A stretch of DNA of 64,000 bases from the NCBI RefSeq assembly GCF_007828725.1, contig NZ_VIUW01000001.1, forward strand, positions 558,001 through 622,000, given 5' to 3'. The DNA is from Marihabitans asiaticum (lineage in GTDB: Bacteria; Actinomycetota; Actinomycetes; Actinomycetales; Dermatophilaceae). The notes under the pieces were generated by a model that saw only the letters and a program-made list of their open reading frames with translations, was not told where the DNA came from and ran no database searches. Below, one piece after another: positions 26,769 through 37,292 of the stretch. Made by a program: the position numbers and the translations under genes. Position 1 is the stretch's first letter. Each line of letters starts with the position of its first letter.

Positions 26769-28289
26769 ATGACGCTTACGCACGGTGCCGATACCGAGGC
26801 GCTTCGGCGCTCGGCCGTCACCCTGGACCGTCTCGCGCAGCGGGGAACGACGGCCGGCAACGACGTCGCTCGGGCTGGCGCGCGGTTGCGTGACGCCTGG
26901 CAGGGGCCGGACGCCGCTGACTTCGCCGCGCGCTCTCGGGCCGCGAGGCGGGACATCGAGATCGCCGTCGACGCCATCCGGATCGCTGCCAGAGACCTGC
27001 GCGGGCAGGCCGAGGCGCAGGAGAAGGCCAGTACGGGCAGCACGGCAGGGGCATTCGTCGGTGGCGGGTTCGGTGGTCCGGCATCGCAGCGCTCGGGTGC
27101 CACCTCCGGCGGTGCGGCGTCGCCCCGGCCGCTCGACCAGCTGACCCCTCCCGCGTCCGGATCCGCTCCGGTCGACAACGCGACCTGGTGGGCGGGCCTC
27201 ATGCCAGCAGAGCGCGCATCGGTCCTGGCCGCCCACCCGGAGTGGTTGGGCAACCGGGACGGGATCCCCTTCGACGTCCGCGACCAGGCGAACCGGGCCT
27301 ACCTGCCGGTGCTGCGCGCCGATCTCGAGGCGCAGCGGGCAGCCCTGACCCAGGGGGGCGACGACGCCGTCGCGAACTGGGTGGGGGTCGGCGACCAGTA
27401 CCGGTGGCTGCAAGAGCGCTGGGACGGCGCTGAGACCTGGCTCAGCGGTGACCCGCTCATCCGCAGCGAGCTCGATGACAAGATCGCCTCGCTCGACGCC
27501 GTCGAGCGCACCGCGGCGCTGCCAGACCGTCAGCTCGTCGAGCTCGACGCATCCCGGGACCGGATGGAGGCAGCCATCTCGGTCGGGAACATGCAGACGG
27601 CCGACCATGTCGCCGTCTTCACACCCGGGCTCACCTCGACGGTCCAGGGCAGCCTCGAAGGATATGACGGCGCCATGGCCTCCCTTCGAACCAAGGCGAT
27701 GGAGGACCTTCGAGCCGCAGGACGTGGGGACGAGAGCATCGCCACCGTCACCTGGATCGGTTATCAGGCGCCCCAGCTCGACGGCAGCGTGGTCTTCGGT
27801 GAAGACCGCTCGGTCACGAGCAACGCCATGGCACGCGAGGGAGGCGTGCAGCTCGCGGCCTTCGACGACGGAATCGTGGCCGCACGTCCAGGTGACGACC
27901 CCCACCTGACGAACCTCGGGCACTCCTACGGCTCGACGACGACGAGTTCCGGCTTGCAACGCACAGAGTCCGTCGACGACGCCGTCCTCTTCGGCTCGCC
28001 CGGTCCGGACAGCGGCTGGCGTGACTGGTTCCTCGGCTCGACACCGGACCATCGGCTCGACCAGCAGCATATCTACGTCCTGGAGAACGACAGGGACGTC
28101 GTGGCCGACCTCGAGTACTTCGGGCGGGACCCCTCACGCGATCCACACGGCTATACCCACCTGAGCACGCAGGACTCGGACTACGGTCACCGCACGATTG
28201 GCCACAGCTCCTACCTGGAGGAGCGGTCGACGTCCCAGCACAACATGTCCCAGGTCGTCATCGGAGGTACGAGGATGGTCCAGAGGTGA
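26769..28289 (+). CDS. WXG100-like N-terminus fused to DUF1023 alpha/beta-hydrolase
   Basis: The 506-aa product begins with a helical WXG100-type segment (residues about 5-85, LRDAWQGPDAADFAARSR carries the W-x-G turn). A Gly/Ala/Ser linker follows, then a DUF1023-type alpha/beta-hydrolase whose nucleophile elbow is LGHSYGSTT. A C-terminal His in ATIGHSSY-like context could complete the triad. WXG100 segments mark type VII secretion cargo, so export is plausible, yet no ESX gene is in view. The ATG at 26769 has a GGGAGAGAGG ribosome site. It overlaps the next lipoprotein gene by 4 nt. Confidence 0.8.
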   Translation: MTLTHGADTEALRRSAVTLDRLAQRGTTAGNDVARAGARLRDAWQGPDAADFAARSRAARRDIEIAVDAIRIAARDLRGQAEAQEKASTGSTAGAFVGGGFGGPASQRSGATSGGAASPRPLDQLTPPASGSAPVDNATWWAGLMPAERASVLAAHPEWLGNRDGIPFDVRDQANRAYLPVLRADLEAQRAALTQGGDDAVANWVGVGDQYRWLQERWDGAETWLSGDPLIRSELDDKIASLDAVERTAALPDRQLVELDASRDRMEAAISVGNMQTADHVAVFTPGLTSTVQGSLEGYDGAMASLRTKAMEDLRAAGRGDESIATVTWIGYQAPQLDGSVVFGEDRSVTSNAMAREGGVQLAAFDDGIVAARPGDDPHLTNLGHSYGSTTTSSGLQRTESVDDAVLFGSPGPDSGWRDWFLGSTPDHRLDQQHIYVLENDRDVVADLEYFGRDPSRDPHGYTHLSTQDSDYGHRTIGHSSYLEERSTSQHNMSQVVIGGTRMVQR

Positions 28290-28789
28290 GGCGGGCGGCG
28301 CTGGTGATGATGCTGTGCCTGATTGCCGCGTGCGGGCAGACGACGGACGGGAAGGACGGAGCCATGGAGCCGAAGCAGGAGCTGGAGTCGCGACCGCGCG
28401 CCGCGGAGCTCCACGAGCGATACCTCGCAGCCATGAACGACCTCCAGACCCAGCTGAGCTCGCAGGTGCCGGGGGTGTCGTTCGACCAGGACCCGGCCCC
28501 GGAGACCGAGGCAGGCTGCCAGGCACCCTTCGACGGGCTGGGCGGCGTGTCACGCAGTTATCTCGGCGGGGCGAGCACCGACGACTTCGACCACTCTCGG
28601 TGGCCGCAGGTCGAGCAGGTCGCGGAGGCGGTGATGAGGCAGCACGGGTTCACGGCCGACAAGGTCGTCATCGCGGACGACGCGGACTACCACAAGGTCT
28701 CGTGGTTCGACGAGTACGGCAGCGACTTCAGCGTCAGCGCCGAGGTCCGGGTCGCGTCGTCGATCGTCGGTGCGTGCGCCCTCCCATGA
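28286..28789 (+). CDS. LppA-like lipoprotein, partner of the hydrolase
   Basis: The 167-aa product has a short lipoprotein signal with lipobox IAAC (Cys at about residue 16). The mature part contains RYLAAMNDLQTQLSSQVPG followed by a Cys, similar in pattern to mycobacterial LppA-type lipoproteins. The GTG start overlaps the hydrolase stop (GTGA), so the two are made together. An immunity or surface-partner role is possible but only inferred. Confidence 0.7.
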   Translation: MRRAALVMMLCLIAACGQTTDGKDGAMEPKQELESRPRAAELHERYLAAMNDLQTQLSSQVPGVSFDQDPAPETEAGCQAPFDGLGGVSRSYLGGASTDDFDHSRWPQVEQVAEAVMRQHGFTADKVVIADDADYHKVSWFDEYGSDFSVSAEVRVASSIVGACALP

Positions 28790-28810
28790 CCCATCCGGGA
28801 GACTGACGGC

Positions 28811-29317
28811 ATGACGCAGCTGCCACAGGTCGGGATCGGGGTCGACGTCCACGCCTTCGCCGCGGAGGACAGCGGCCGCGCGCTGTGGGTCGGGGGGATC
28901 GCCTGGCCGGACCAGGTGGGGCTCGAGGGGCACTCCGACGCCGACGTGGCCTGCCACGCCGCGTGCGACGCGCTCTTCTCGGCGGCCAACATCGGGGACC
29001 TCGGCGCCCACTTCGGCACCGCCCGCCCCGAGCTCTCCGGTGCGAGCGGGGTGACCCTGCTCGCCGAGGCTGCCCGGCTCGTCCGAGCCGCAGGCTTCGA
29101 GATCGGCAACGTCGCGGTCCAGGTCGTCGGGAACCGGCCGAAGATCGGGACTCGCCGCGACGAGGCCCAGGCGGCGATGAGCCAGGCCTGCGGCGCCCCG
29201 GTATCGCTCGCCGGCACCACCACCGACGGTCTCGGCCTCACCGGGCGCGGTGAGGGGTGCGCGGCGATCGCGACCGCCCTCGTCGTTGCGACCGACCCGG
29301 CCCGGGCCGCAGACTGA
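28811..29317 (+). CDS. ispF: 2-C-methyl-D-erythritol 2,4-cyclodiphosphate synthase
   Basis: The 168-aa product has the zinc ligands in GVDVHAF and [19 protein letters not shown], and [17 protein letters not shown] at the end. IspF cyclises CDP-ME2P to MEcPP in the MEP pathway. It lies 21 bp after the lipoprotein gene, so it may be co-transcribed with the intervening pair. Confidence 0.95.
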   Translation: MTQLPQVGIGVDVHAFAAEDSGRALWVGGIAWPDQVGLEGHSDADVACHAACDALFSAANIGDLGAHFGTARPELSGASGVTLLAEAARLVRAAGFEIGNVAVQVVGNRPKIGTRRDEAQAAMSQACGAPVSLAGTTTDGLGLTGRGEGCAAIATALVVATDPARAAD

Positions 29318-29322
29318 GCGCC

Positions 29323-29604
29323 ATGGGCGAAGCACCGCGCGAGCTGACCATCCGGATAGGGCGCGAGGAGCTGCAGATCCGCCGCGGCTACGAGACCCTC
29401 TCGATCATCAACGACTTCTGCGCGGGTCTGCTCTTCCTCGTCGGCAGCATCCTCTTCTTCTGGTCCGAGACGACCACCCTGGCCGTCTGGCTCTTCGTCA
29501 TCGGATCGGTGCTCTTCTGCCTGCGCCCCGCCATCCGCCTCGCCCGGCGGATCCATCTCGGCCGGATCGGCGCGCAGGCGCCGGAGACCGCGCGGGACTT
29601 CTAG
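29323..29604 (+). CDS. YrhK-domain small membrane protein
   Basis: The 93-aa product reads RRGYETLSIINDFCAGLLFLVGSILFF then a second helix (VWLFVIGSVLFCLRPAIRLA), the YrhK pattern of two membrane helices. Function is unknown. I prefer the ATG at 29323, 5 nt after the ispF stop, over an upstream codon inside ispF. It converges on the amidotransferase gene; the two stops overlap. Confidence 0.75.
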   Translation: MGEAPRELTIRIGREELQIRRGYETLSIINDFCAGLLFLVGSILFFWSETTTLAVWLFVIGSVLFCLRPAIRLARRIHLGRIGAQAPETARDF

Positions 29605-30323
29605 CCGGCCCCCAGCAGCCCGGCCCACGCCGCGACGACCGGCCGCCACGCGGACTCGACCTCCGGCTCGCGGCGCTCGACCTCGCCCAGGACCGAGGGC
29701 AGCTCCTCGACGGCGCAGCCGGTCAGTCCCCCTTCGCCCGCATCGGTCGCCGCCCAGCGCTCCACCTGCTCCCGCCCCGCCTCGGGGTGGCCCTGGATCC
29801 CCCAGACCGTCGGGGCGAAGCGGGCCATGAGCAGGTCACCGCGGTCGTTGACCGCGAGCGCCGTGCTGCCGTCGGGGAGCGCGAGGACGGCGTCGTCGTT
29901 CCACTGCGGCACCCAGGCGGAGTGCGGCAGCGCAGCGGCGACCGGGTCCGTCGCCGCCTCCTCGCAACGCGTCACCGTGCGGGCGCCGACCGTCTGACCC
30001 ACGGGGTTGCGCCCGGTGCGACCGCCCAGCGCGAGTGCCGCCAGCTGATGCCCGAGGCAGATGCCCAGCACCGGATGCCGCTCTCGGGCCGCACGGGTGA
30101 TGAGCGCGCGCACCGCAGGCAGCCACCGCGCCCGCTCGTCCTCGTCCGCACCCATCGACCCGCCGAGCACGACGAGGCCGTCGCACTCCCCGAGGTCCTC
30201 CGGGACCACGTCGCCGAGGTACGGCCGCACGATCGCCAGCTCTACCCCTTCGCCCTCGAGCCAGCGCCCGACCGCTGCCGGCGGGCAGCTCTCCTGGTGC
30301 TCCACGACAAGGACACGCGTCAT
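29601..30323 (-). CDS. Class I glutamine amidotransferase-like protein
   Basis: The 240-aa product has the nucleophile elbow LGICLGHQLAALALGG and a downstream WGIQGHPEA holding the catalytic His and Glu. It is a stand-alone GATase1 of the GMP-synthase-like type, which hydrolyse gamma-glutamyl compounds or supply ammonia. TAGCAT (30335-30330) lies 6 nt before the ATG, a leaderless start. Confidence 0.85.
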   Translation of the reverse strand: MTRVLVVEHQESCPPAAVGRWLEGEGVELAIVRPYLGDVVPEDLGECDGLVVLGGSMGADEDERARWLPAVRALITRAARERHPVLGICLGHQLAALALGGRTGRNPVGQTVGARTVTRCEEAATDPVAAALPHSAWVPQWNDDAVLALPDGSTALAVNDRGDLLMARFAPTVWGIQGHPEAGREQVERWAATDAGEGGLTGCAVEELPSVLGEVERREPEVESAWRPVVAAWAGLLGAG

Positions 30324-30418
30324 AAGCGGATGCTAACGAGCCCACCCCGCACTTGCCGACCAGCGCCCCCTTCGCGCAAGGATGGGGGCACGCACGCGAT
30401 CAGGTGAAGGAGCCAGGC

Positions 30419-31507
30419 ATGCCGCAGACAGTCCAAGGAGTCATCGCGAGGTCGGAGGGGGCCGACGTCGAGATCGTCGACATCGTCGTGCCCGATCCCG
30501 GCCCGGGGGAGGCCATCGTCGCGGTGCAGAGCTGCGGGGTGTGCCACACCGACCTGCACTACCGCGAAGGGGGGATCACCGACGACTTCCCCTTCCTCCT
30601 CGGCCATGAGGCGGCCGGCCGGGTCGAGTCCGTCGGCGAAGGGGTGAGCGAGGTCGCCCCGGGCGACTTCGTCGTCCTCAACTGGCGAGCCGTGTGCGGG
30701 GAGTGCCGCGCTTGCGCGAAGGGGGAGCCGCAGTACTGCTTCGACACCCACAACGCCGAGCAGAAGATGCGGATCGCCGACAGCGGCGAGGAGCTGACCC
30801 CGGCGCTGGGCATCGGCGCCTTCGCCGAGAAGACGCTCGTCGCGGCGGGGCAGTGCACCAAGGTCGACGAGTCCGCGGACGCGGCGGCGGTCGGGCTGCT
30901 CGGGTGCGGGGTGATGGCCGGCTACGGTGCCGCGGTCAACACCGGCGGGGTCACCCGGGGTGACTCGGTCGCGGTGATCGGGTGCGGCGGTGTCGGCGAC
31001 GCGGCGATCGCGGGCGCGCACCTCGCGGGGGCGACGACGATCATCGCGGTCGACCTCGACCCGCGCAAGCTCGAGACCGCGAAGGGCTTCGGCGCGACCC
31101 ACACGATCAACGGTGGGGAGGAGGACGTCGTCGAGCGGATCCGGGAGCTGACCGGAGGCTTCGGCGCCGACGTGGTGATCGATGCGGTCGGGCTGCCCGA
31201 GTCCTACGAGCAAGCCTTCTACGCCCGCGACCTCGCCGGGACCCTCGTGCTCGTCGGGGTGCCGACGCCGGAGAAGACGGTGACCCTGCCAATGATCGAC
31301 ATCTTCGGGCGCGGCGGCGCGCTGAAGTCCAGCTGGTACGGCGACTGCCTGCCAAGCCGGGACTTCCCGATGCTCGTCGACCTCTATCAGCAGGGCCGCT
31401 TCGACCTCGACGCCTTCATCACCGAGCGGATCGGTCTCGGTGACGTCGAGTCCGCCTTCGACAAGATGCACTCCGGTGACGTGCTGCGCTCGGTGGTGAT
31501 CCTCTGA
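30419..31507 (+). CDS. mscR: S-(hydroxymethyl)mycothiol dehydrogenase
   Basis: The 362-aa product is a zinc, class III-like alcohol dehydrogenase. It has the catalytic zinc Cys in [15 protein letters not shown] and GHEAAG, structural zinc Cys residues in [15 protein letters not shown], and the NAD fold [13 protein letters not shown]. It oxidises the formaldehyde adduct of mycothiol and has S-nitrosomycothiol reductase activity. The overlap with an MBL-fold gene matches mycobacterial mscR, which supports the specific name. The ATG at 30419 has a GAAGGAG ribosome site. Confidence 0.9.
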   Translation: MPQTVQGVIARSEGADVEIVDIVVPDPGPGEAIVAVQSCGVCHTDLHYREGGITDDFPFLLGHEAAGRVESVGEGVSEVAPGDFVVLNWRAVCGECRACAKGEPQYCFDTHNAEQKMRIADSGEELTPALGIGAFAEKTLVAAGQCTKVDESADAAAVGLLGCGVMAGYGAAVNTGGVTRGDSVAVIGCGGVGDAAIAGAHLAGATTIIAVDLDPRKLETAKGFGATHTINGGEEDVVERIRELTGGFGADVVIDAVGLPESYEQAFYARDLAGTLVLVGVPTPEKTVTLPMIDIFGRGGALKSSWYGDCLPSRDFPMLVDLYQQGRFDLDAFITERIGLGDVESAFDKMHSGDVLRSVVIL

Positions 31508-32166
31508 TGGCCGACGAGCAGCTGCCGACCAGCCCGGGCGGGGTCCGGGTCGAGCGCGTCATGACCTCGGGGACCTTCGAGCTCGACGGTGGCTCGTGGG
31601 AGGTCGACAACAACGTGTGGCTCGTCGGTGACGACGAGGTCTGCGTCGTGCTCGACGCCGGGCACGAGGTCGAGCCGATCCGGGAAGCGGTGGGGGAGCG
31701 TACTCTCGAGGCGATTGTCTGCACCCACGCGCACAACGACCACGTCAACGCCGCCGCCGAGCTCGCCGACGCGCTCGGCGCCCCGATCGTCGTGCACCCG
31801 CACGAGCGGGAGCTGTGGGAGATGACCTATCCCGACCGGGTCCCCGACGAGGACCTCACTGAGGGACAGGTGATCACCGTCGGTGACGTCGAGCTGCACG
31901 TGCTCCACACCCCTGGGCACGCACCGGGCGCGTGCTGCCTGCATGCGCCGGCGCTCGGGGTGCTCTTCTCCGGCGACACCCTCTTCCAGGGCGGGCCGGG
32001 GGCGACCGGGCGCTCGTTCTCCGACTTCGACACGATCATCGAGTCGATCAAGGACAAGCTCTTCGCTCTGCCCGATGAGACGGTCGTGCTCACCGGCCAT
32101 GGCGAGCGCACGACCATCGGTGACGAGCGCCCGCACCTGCAGGAGTGGATCGACCGGGGGGAGTGA
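31507..32166 (+). CDS. MBL-fold metallo-hydrolase next to mscR
   Basis: The 219-aa product has the dinuclear-metal motif CTHAHNDHVNAA and later HTPGHAPGACC, SGDTLF and LTGHGERT with further ligands. This is the glyoxalase-II-like MBL group. It overlaps mscR by 1 nt and probably hydrolyses the S-formyl-mycothiol product to formate and free mycothiol; that activity is inferred from context. Confidence 0.85.
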   Translation: MADEQLPTSPGGVRVERVMTSGTFELDGGSWEVDNNVWLVGDDEVCVVLDAGHEVEPIREAVGERTLEAIVCTHAHNDHVNAAAELADALGAPIVVHPHERELWEMTYPDRVPDEDLTEGQVITVGDVELHVLHTPGHAPGACCLHAPALGVLFSGDTLFQGGPGATGRSFSDFDTIIESIKDKLFALPDETVVLTGHGERTTIGDERPHLQEWIDRGE

Positions 32167-32187
32167 GCTCGCCGCTCCCGGGCTGGT

Positions 32188-32229
32188 TCGAAGAAGGATC
32201 GTCACCTCGAGGTGACGATCCTTCTTCGA
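32188..32229. terminator. 42-bp perfect palindrome after the mscR-MBL operon
   Basis: Bases 32188-32229 are a perfect inverted repeat with 21-bp arms and no spacer; the centre is CTCGAG and the arms end in TCGAAGAAGGATCGTC and its complement. It lies 21 bp after the MBL gene and 45 bp before cysS. It is the strongest hairpin in the window and very probably a terminator, with the arm's TTCTTCGA tail in place of a U-tract. Confidence 0.8.
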
Positions 32230-32273
32230 CTGGGCGAAGGGGGTGAGGCGAGATGCCACGTAGGCTTGACCGG

Positions 32274-33707
32274 GTGACGCTGCGCCTCTACGACACCGCC
32301 ACCCGTGAGCTCAGGGATTTCGAGCCGCTGACCCCCGGACGGGTCGGCATGTACATCTGCGGCCTGACCACCCAGGGCGCACCGCACATCGGGCACCTGC
32401 GCTTCGCCGTTGCCTTCGACGTGCTGCGCCGCTGGCTGGTCCGCGGGCACGGCCTCGAGGTCACCCTGGTCCGCAACGTCACCGACATCGACGACAAGAT
32501 CCTGCGCCGGGCGGCCGACACCGGCGAGCCGTGGTGGGCCCTGAGCTACCGCAACGAGCGGCTGACCTCGCAGGCCCTGGACACCTTGGGCGTCCTCCCG
32601 GCCACCTACGAGCCCCGGGCGACGGGACACATCCCGGAGATGGTCGAGCTGATCGAGCTGCTCGTCGACGCCGGGCATGCCTACCCGGCGCAGGACGGCA
32701 GCGGCGACGTCTACTTCGACGTGCGCAGCTGGTCGCGCTACGGCGAGCTGTCCAACCAGGACCTCGACGACATGGTCGCCGCCGACGACGCCGACCCGAG
32801 GGGCAAGCGCGACCCGCGCGACTTCGCGCTGTGGAAGGGGGCGAAGGGAGAGGAGCCGGCCACCGCGAGCTGGCCCACCCCCTTCGGTCGCGGTCGCCCG
32901 GGATGGCATCTCGAGTGCTCCGCGATGGCCCGCAAGTACCTCGGCGACACCTTCGACATCCACGGCGGGGGGATCGACCTGCGCTTCCCTCACCACGAGA
33001 ACGAGCAGGCCCAGTCCCGCGCCGCCGGGCTCGACTTCGCCCGGCTGTGGATGCACAACGGCTGGGTGACGGTCCAGGGCGAGAAGATGGGCAAGAGCCT
33101 GGGCAACGCGCTCGAGGTCTCGGTGCTGACCCAGGAGCACTCGCCCCTGACGATCCGCTACTTCCTCACCGCCGCCCACTACCGCTCGACGATCGAGTAT
33201 CACCCGGGGTCGCTGGACGAGGCGGAGTCCGCGGTGGAGCGGATCGAGGGCTTCCTGCGCCGGGCGCTGCCGGGGGTGAGCGTCCTCGATGGTGACGTCG
33301 AGGTCGAGATCCCCCACGACTTCGCCGAGGCGATGAACGACGACCTCAGCGTGGCCAGCGCCCTGGCCGCCGTGCACGATCTCGTGCGCGCGGGCAACAT
33401 CGCCCTCGACGAGGGGGACGACGAGGAGGCGGCGGACATCGCCCACCGGGTCGTCGCGATGACCGACGTCCTCGGGATCAACCCGCTGGCGTCCGCGTGG
33501 ACCGGTGGACCATCGGGCGATGACGCCCAGCTGCATGCAGCGCTCGACGCCCTCGTCCGCCTGCAGATCGAGACCCGCGAGCAGGCCCGTGCGGCACGCG
33601 ACTTCGAGACCGCCGACAGGATCCGCGACGCGTTGACCGAGGCCGGGATCAGCGTCGCCGACACCGCCGGCGGTGCCCGGTGGACACTTACCGGGAAGGA
33701 CAGCTGA
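32274..33707 (+). CDS. cysS: Cysteinyl-tRNA synthetase
   Basis: The 477-aa product has the zinc Cys in MYICGLT, the HIGH-type motif [13 protein letters not shown] and HHENE zinc ligands, and the KMSKS-type motif [10 protein letters not shown]. It charges tRNA-Cys. The gene is CysS rather than MshC because it follows ispF and precedes rlmB, as in mycobacteria, and keeps the C-terminal anticodon region. I choose GTG 32274 ([12 protein letters not shown]) because TAGGCT (32261-32266) precedes it by 7 nt; an in-frame ATG at 32253 is the alternative. Confidence 0.93.
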   Translation: MTLRLYDTATRELRDFEPLTPGRVGMYICGLTTQGAPHIGHLRFAVAFDVLRRWLVRGHGLEVTLVRNVTDIDDKILRRAADTGEPWWALSYRNERLTSQALDTLGVLPATYEPRATGHIPEMVELIELLVDAGHAYPAQDGSGDVYFDVRSWSRYGELSNQDLDDMVAADDADPRGKRDPRDFALWKGAKGEEPATASWPTPFGRGRPGWHLECSAMARKYLGDTFDIHGGGIDLRFPHHENEQAQSRAAGLDFARLWMHNGWVTVQGEKMGKSLGNALEVSVLTQEHSPLTIRYFLTAAHYRSTIEYHPGSLDEAESAVERIEGFLRRALPGVSVLDGDVEVEIPHDFAEAMNDDLSVASALAAVHDLVRAGNIALDEGDDEEAADIAHRVVAMTDVLGINPLASAWTGGPSGDDAQLHAALDALVRLQIETREQARAARDFETADRIRDALTEAGISVADTAGGARWTLTGKDS

Positions 33708-34657
33708 TGGCGGGCAGCAGCAGGCGTCAGGGCGCGGTGCGCCGCAGCGGCACGAAGAAGGGCATGGTCGTCGGGTCAGGCGGCCAGCGCCGTAAGGGGC
33801 TCGAGGGCAAGGGCCCGACGCCCAAGGCGTCCGACCGCCCCAACCACAAGGCGTACAAGCAGAAGCGTCCCGCCGGGCGCAAGGCCTCCGGCCGGCCGGC
33901 GCCTCGTCGCAAGACCGGTGGGACCGAGGTTGTGGCCGGGCGCAACCCCGTGGTCGAGGCGCTGCGAGCCGGCATCCCCGTCTCGACGATGTACGTGGCC
34001 GGTCGGATCGAGAGCGACGACCGCGTGCGTGAGGCACTGACGATCGCGGCGAACCGGGGACTGGCGGTGCTCGAGACCCCCCGCACCGAGCTCGACCGGA
34101 TCACCGACGGTGCGGCCCACCAGGGCCTGGCGATCCAGGTGCCGCCCTACGACTACGCCCACCCCAACGACCTCGTCGACACGGGTCAGGACGGACCGGC
34201 CCTCGTCGTCGCGCTGGACGGAATCACCGACCCGCGCAACCTCGGGGCGATCATCCGATCCGTCGCGGCGTTTGGCGGCAGCGGTGTCGTCGTGCCGAGC
34301 CGGCGGTCGGTCGGCATGACCGCGTCCGCGTGGAAGACCTCCGCCGGTGCCGCGGCGCGGGTCCGGGTCGCCCAGGCGGGGAACCTCACGAGGGCCCTCG
34401 AGGACTACCGCAAGCAGGGCCTCTTCGTTGTCGGGCTCGACATGGACGGCGATGTCGAGCTGCCCGGCCTCGAGCTGGCGACCGAGCCGCTCGTCGTCGT
34501 CGTTGGCAGCGAGGGCAAGGGCCTCTCCCGGCTGGTCCGGGAGACCTGCGACCAGGTGGTCTCGATCCCGATGGCGAGCGGCACCGAGTCGCTCAACGCC
34601 GGCATCGCCGCGGGTGTGGCCCTCTACGAGGTGGCCCGCCGCAGGGAGCACGCCTGA
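33707..34657 (+). CDS. rlmB: SpoU-family 23S rRNA (guanosine-2'-O-) methyltransferase RlmB
   Basis: The 316-aa product has a basic N-terminal extension of about 75 residues, a substrate-binding domain ([15 protein letters not shown]), and a SPOUT knot with [28 protein letters not shown] and [22 protein letters not shown]. It methylates ribose in 23S rRNA, or possibly tRNA. The ATG overlaps the cysS stop (TGATG). The basic tail is common in actinobacterial members. Confidence 0.93.
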   Translation: MAGSSRRQGAVRRSGTKKGMVVGSGGQRRKGLEGKGPTPKASDRPNHKAYKQKRPAGRKASGRPAPRRKTGGTEVVAGRNPVVEALRAGIPVSTMYVAGRIESDDRVREALTIAANRGLAVLETPRTELDRITDGAAHQGLAIQVPPYDYAHPNDLVDTGQDGPALVVALDGITDPRNLGAIIRSVAAFGGSGVVVPSRRSVGMTASAWKTSAGAAARVRVAQAGNLTRALEDYRKQGLFVVGLDMDGDVELPGLELATEPLVVVVGSEGKGLSRLVRETCDQVVSIPMASGTESLNAGIAAGVALYEVARRREHA

Positions 34658-34675
34658 CCGGCGGCGCGCCGGTGG

Positions 34676-34788
34676 GGGATCTGCGAAGGGGTGGGAAGCG
34701 GTTGGTCTGAGGTTCCCCGGGGATCTGCGAAGGGGGTGGGGAGCCGTTGGTCTGAGGTTCCCCGGGGATCTGCGAAGGAGGGGTCGGA
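34676..34788. repeat. Tandem 44/45-bp repeat between convergent rlmB and DUF4032 genes
   Basis: About 2.3 copies of a unit start at roughly 34676, 34720 and 34765. Each contains GGGGATCTGCGAAGG, a G-rich block, GTTGGTCTGAGGTTCCCC, and the palindrome CCCCGGGG at unit joints. The unit carries the over-represented GCGAAGGG oligomer. It fills the whole gap between two gene ends and may terminate both. Confidence 0.75.
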
Positions 34789-36009
34789 TCAGGAGGACCG
34801 CTCCTCGTCGATGACCGAGCGTTCCTCCGGCTTGCCCGGCAGGACGTGCCGCAGGTAGTCGTCGAGCGCCTCGCGGATGTCGATGTCGTGGCCCAGCCGC
34901 TCGGCCATGAACCACCGGTGCTCGAGCACCTCGTGGAAGATCTCCGCCGACTCGAGCCGGCCACGCAGCTCGGCGGGGACGGCGCGGACCGTCGGCTCGT
35001 AGATCCGGTTCAGCCAGTCGTGGGCGACGATCTCCTCGTCCTCGCCCTGGCGCTCGGTCGCGGCGGTGTAGCTGTCGAGGTCGTTGAGCAGCCGGCGGGC
35101 CTGGTTCTCCTCGACGTCCAGGCCGGTGAGTCGCAGTAGACGTCGGCTGTGGTGGCCGGCGTCGACGACCTTGGGCTGGATGCGGATGCGCGTGCCGTCG
35201 AGGTCGGTGGCGATGGCCAGCTCGTCGACGTCGAAGCCCTGGGCGTTGAGCCGACGGATGCGCTGATCGACCCGCCAGGTCTCGCCGCTGTCGAACCACT
35301 CGTCCTCGGTGAGCTCGTGCCACAGCGTCTCGTAGCGGGTGACGATGTCCTGCGCCATGACCACGGGGTCCAGGCCCTCGGGCAGGACCCCGCTGGCCTC
35401 GAGATCCATGAACTCCCCGGCGATGTTGACCTGGGCGATGTCGATGTCGTGGGCGCGCTGACCATCGGTGAGCTGCTCGTGCAGCTCACCGGTCTCGGCG
35501 TCGACGAGGTAGGCGGCGAAGGCTCCCGCGTCGCGGCGGAAGAGGGTGTTGGACAACGAGACGTCGCCCCACCAGTAGCCCACGAGGTGCAGCCGGACGA
35601 GGAGCACGGCCAGGGCGTCGAGGAGCCGGACCGCGGTGTCCTCGCGCAGGTGCTGGCTGAACACCACCCGGTAGGGCAGCGAGAACTGCAGGTGCCGGGT
35701 GATGAGGCAGGCATCGAGCGGCTCGCCGGCGGCATCGGTCCGTCCGGTGACCACACCCAGCGGCTCGACGCAGGGCTGGTCGAGCCGCCCGAGCTGACGC
35801 AGCATCTGGAACTCACGCCGCGCGATGTCGGCCTTGATCTCCTTGATCGCGATGACGCTGCCGGACAGCCGGGCGAACCGCACGACGTGCCGGGAGATCC
35901 CGCGAGGGAGGGCCGCAAGGAGGTCTTGCGGCCATTCTTCGAGCGGGATGCTCCACGGCAGGTCGAGCAGCGCGGGGTCCGGCCGGGCCGCCGAGATCTC
36001 CAGCGGCAT
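34789..36009 (-). CDS. DUF4032 protein with a kinase-like core
   Basis: The 406-aa product looks like an atypical kinase: IAIKEIKADIARREF holds a candidate ATP-binding Lys, HLVGYWWGDVSLSNTLFRRD resembles a catalytic loop (Asp and Asn), and YLVDAETGELHE gives a DxE-like metal motif. This fits the actinobacterial DUF4032 family, often next to the MsiK ATPase. Substrate is unknown. The ATG at 36009 is 11 bp from the end of the upstream MsiK gene, so they form an operon. Confidence 0.8.
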   Translation of the reverse strand: MPLEISAARPDPALLDLPWSIPLEEWPQDLLAALPRGISRHVVRFARLSGSVIAIKEIKADIARREFQMLRQLGRLDQPCVEPLGVVTGRTDAAGEPLDACLITRHLQFSLPYRVVFSQHLREDTAVRLLDALAVLLVRLHLVGYWWGDVSLSNTLFRRDAGAFAAYLVDAETGELHEQLTDGQRAHDIDIAQVNIAGEFMDLEASGVLPEGLDPVVMAQDIVTRYETLWHELTEDEWFDSGETWRVDQRIRRLNAQGFDVDELAIATDLDGTRIRIQPKVVDAGHHSRRLLRLTGLDVEENQARRLLNDLDSYTAATERQGEDEEIVAHDWLNRIYEPTVRAVPAELRGRLESAEIFHEVLEHRWFMAERLGHDIDIREALDDYLRHVLPGKPEERSVIDEERSS

Positions 36010-36020
36010 GCCCGCCTCCG

Positions 36021-37127
<1,107 letters not shown>

Positions 37128-37292
37128 GGCGCCTTTGCCTTTCCTTCACCGGCAGGAACGTGCCGGACGATCCGTTGTAAAGGGATGTAACGGTGAGGTG
37201 ATCCTAGACCGATGGCGACGAGATGCGCGAGAGGGTGTCGAAGCTCGCGGCTGGCAGCGGGGCGGCCGGCGCAGCAGCGGGGCGAAGGGGGG

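Noticed and set aside
32253-32273. ATG at 32253 as the cysS start
   Set aside because: The GTG at 32274 fits the family N-terminus and the TAGGCT box; kept only as an alternative.
32274-33707. mshC (Cys-GlcN-Ins ligase) instead of cysS
   Set aside because: MshC and CysS are homologous, but the gene order ispF-cysS-rlmB and the full tRNA-binding C-terminus favour CysS.
34676-34788. CRISPR array
   Set aside because: Only 2.3 head-to-tail units of 44-45 bp with no variable spacers, and no cas gene in the window.
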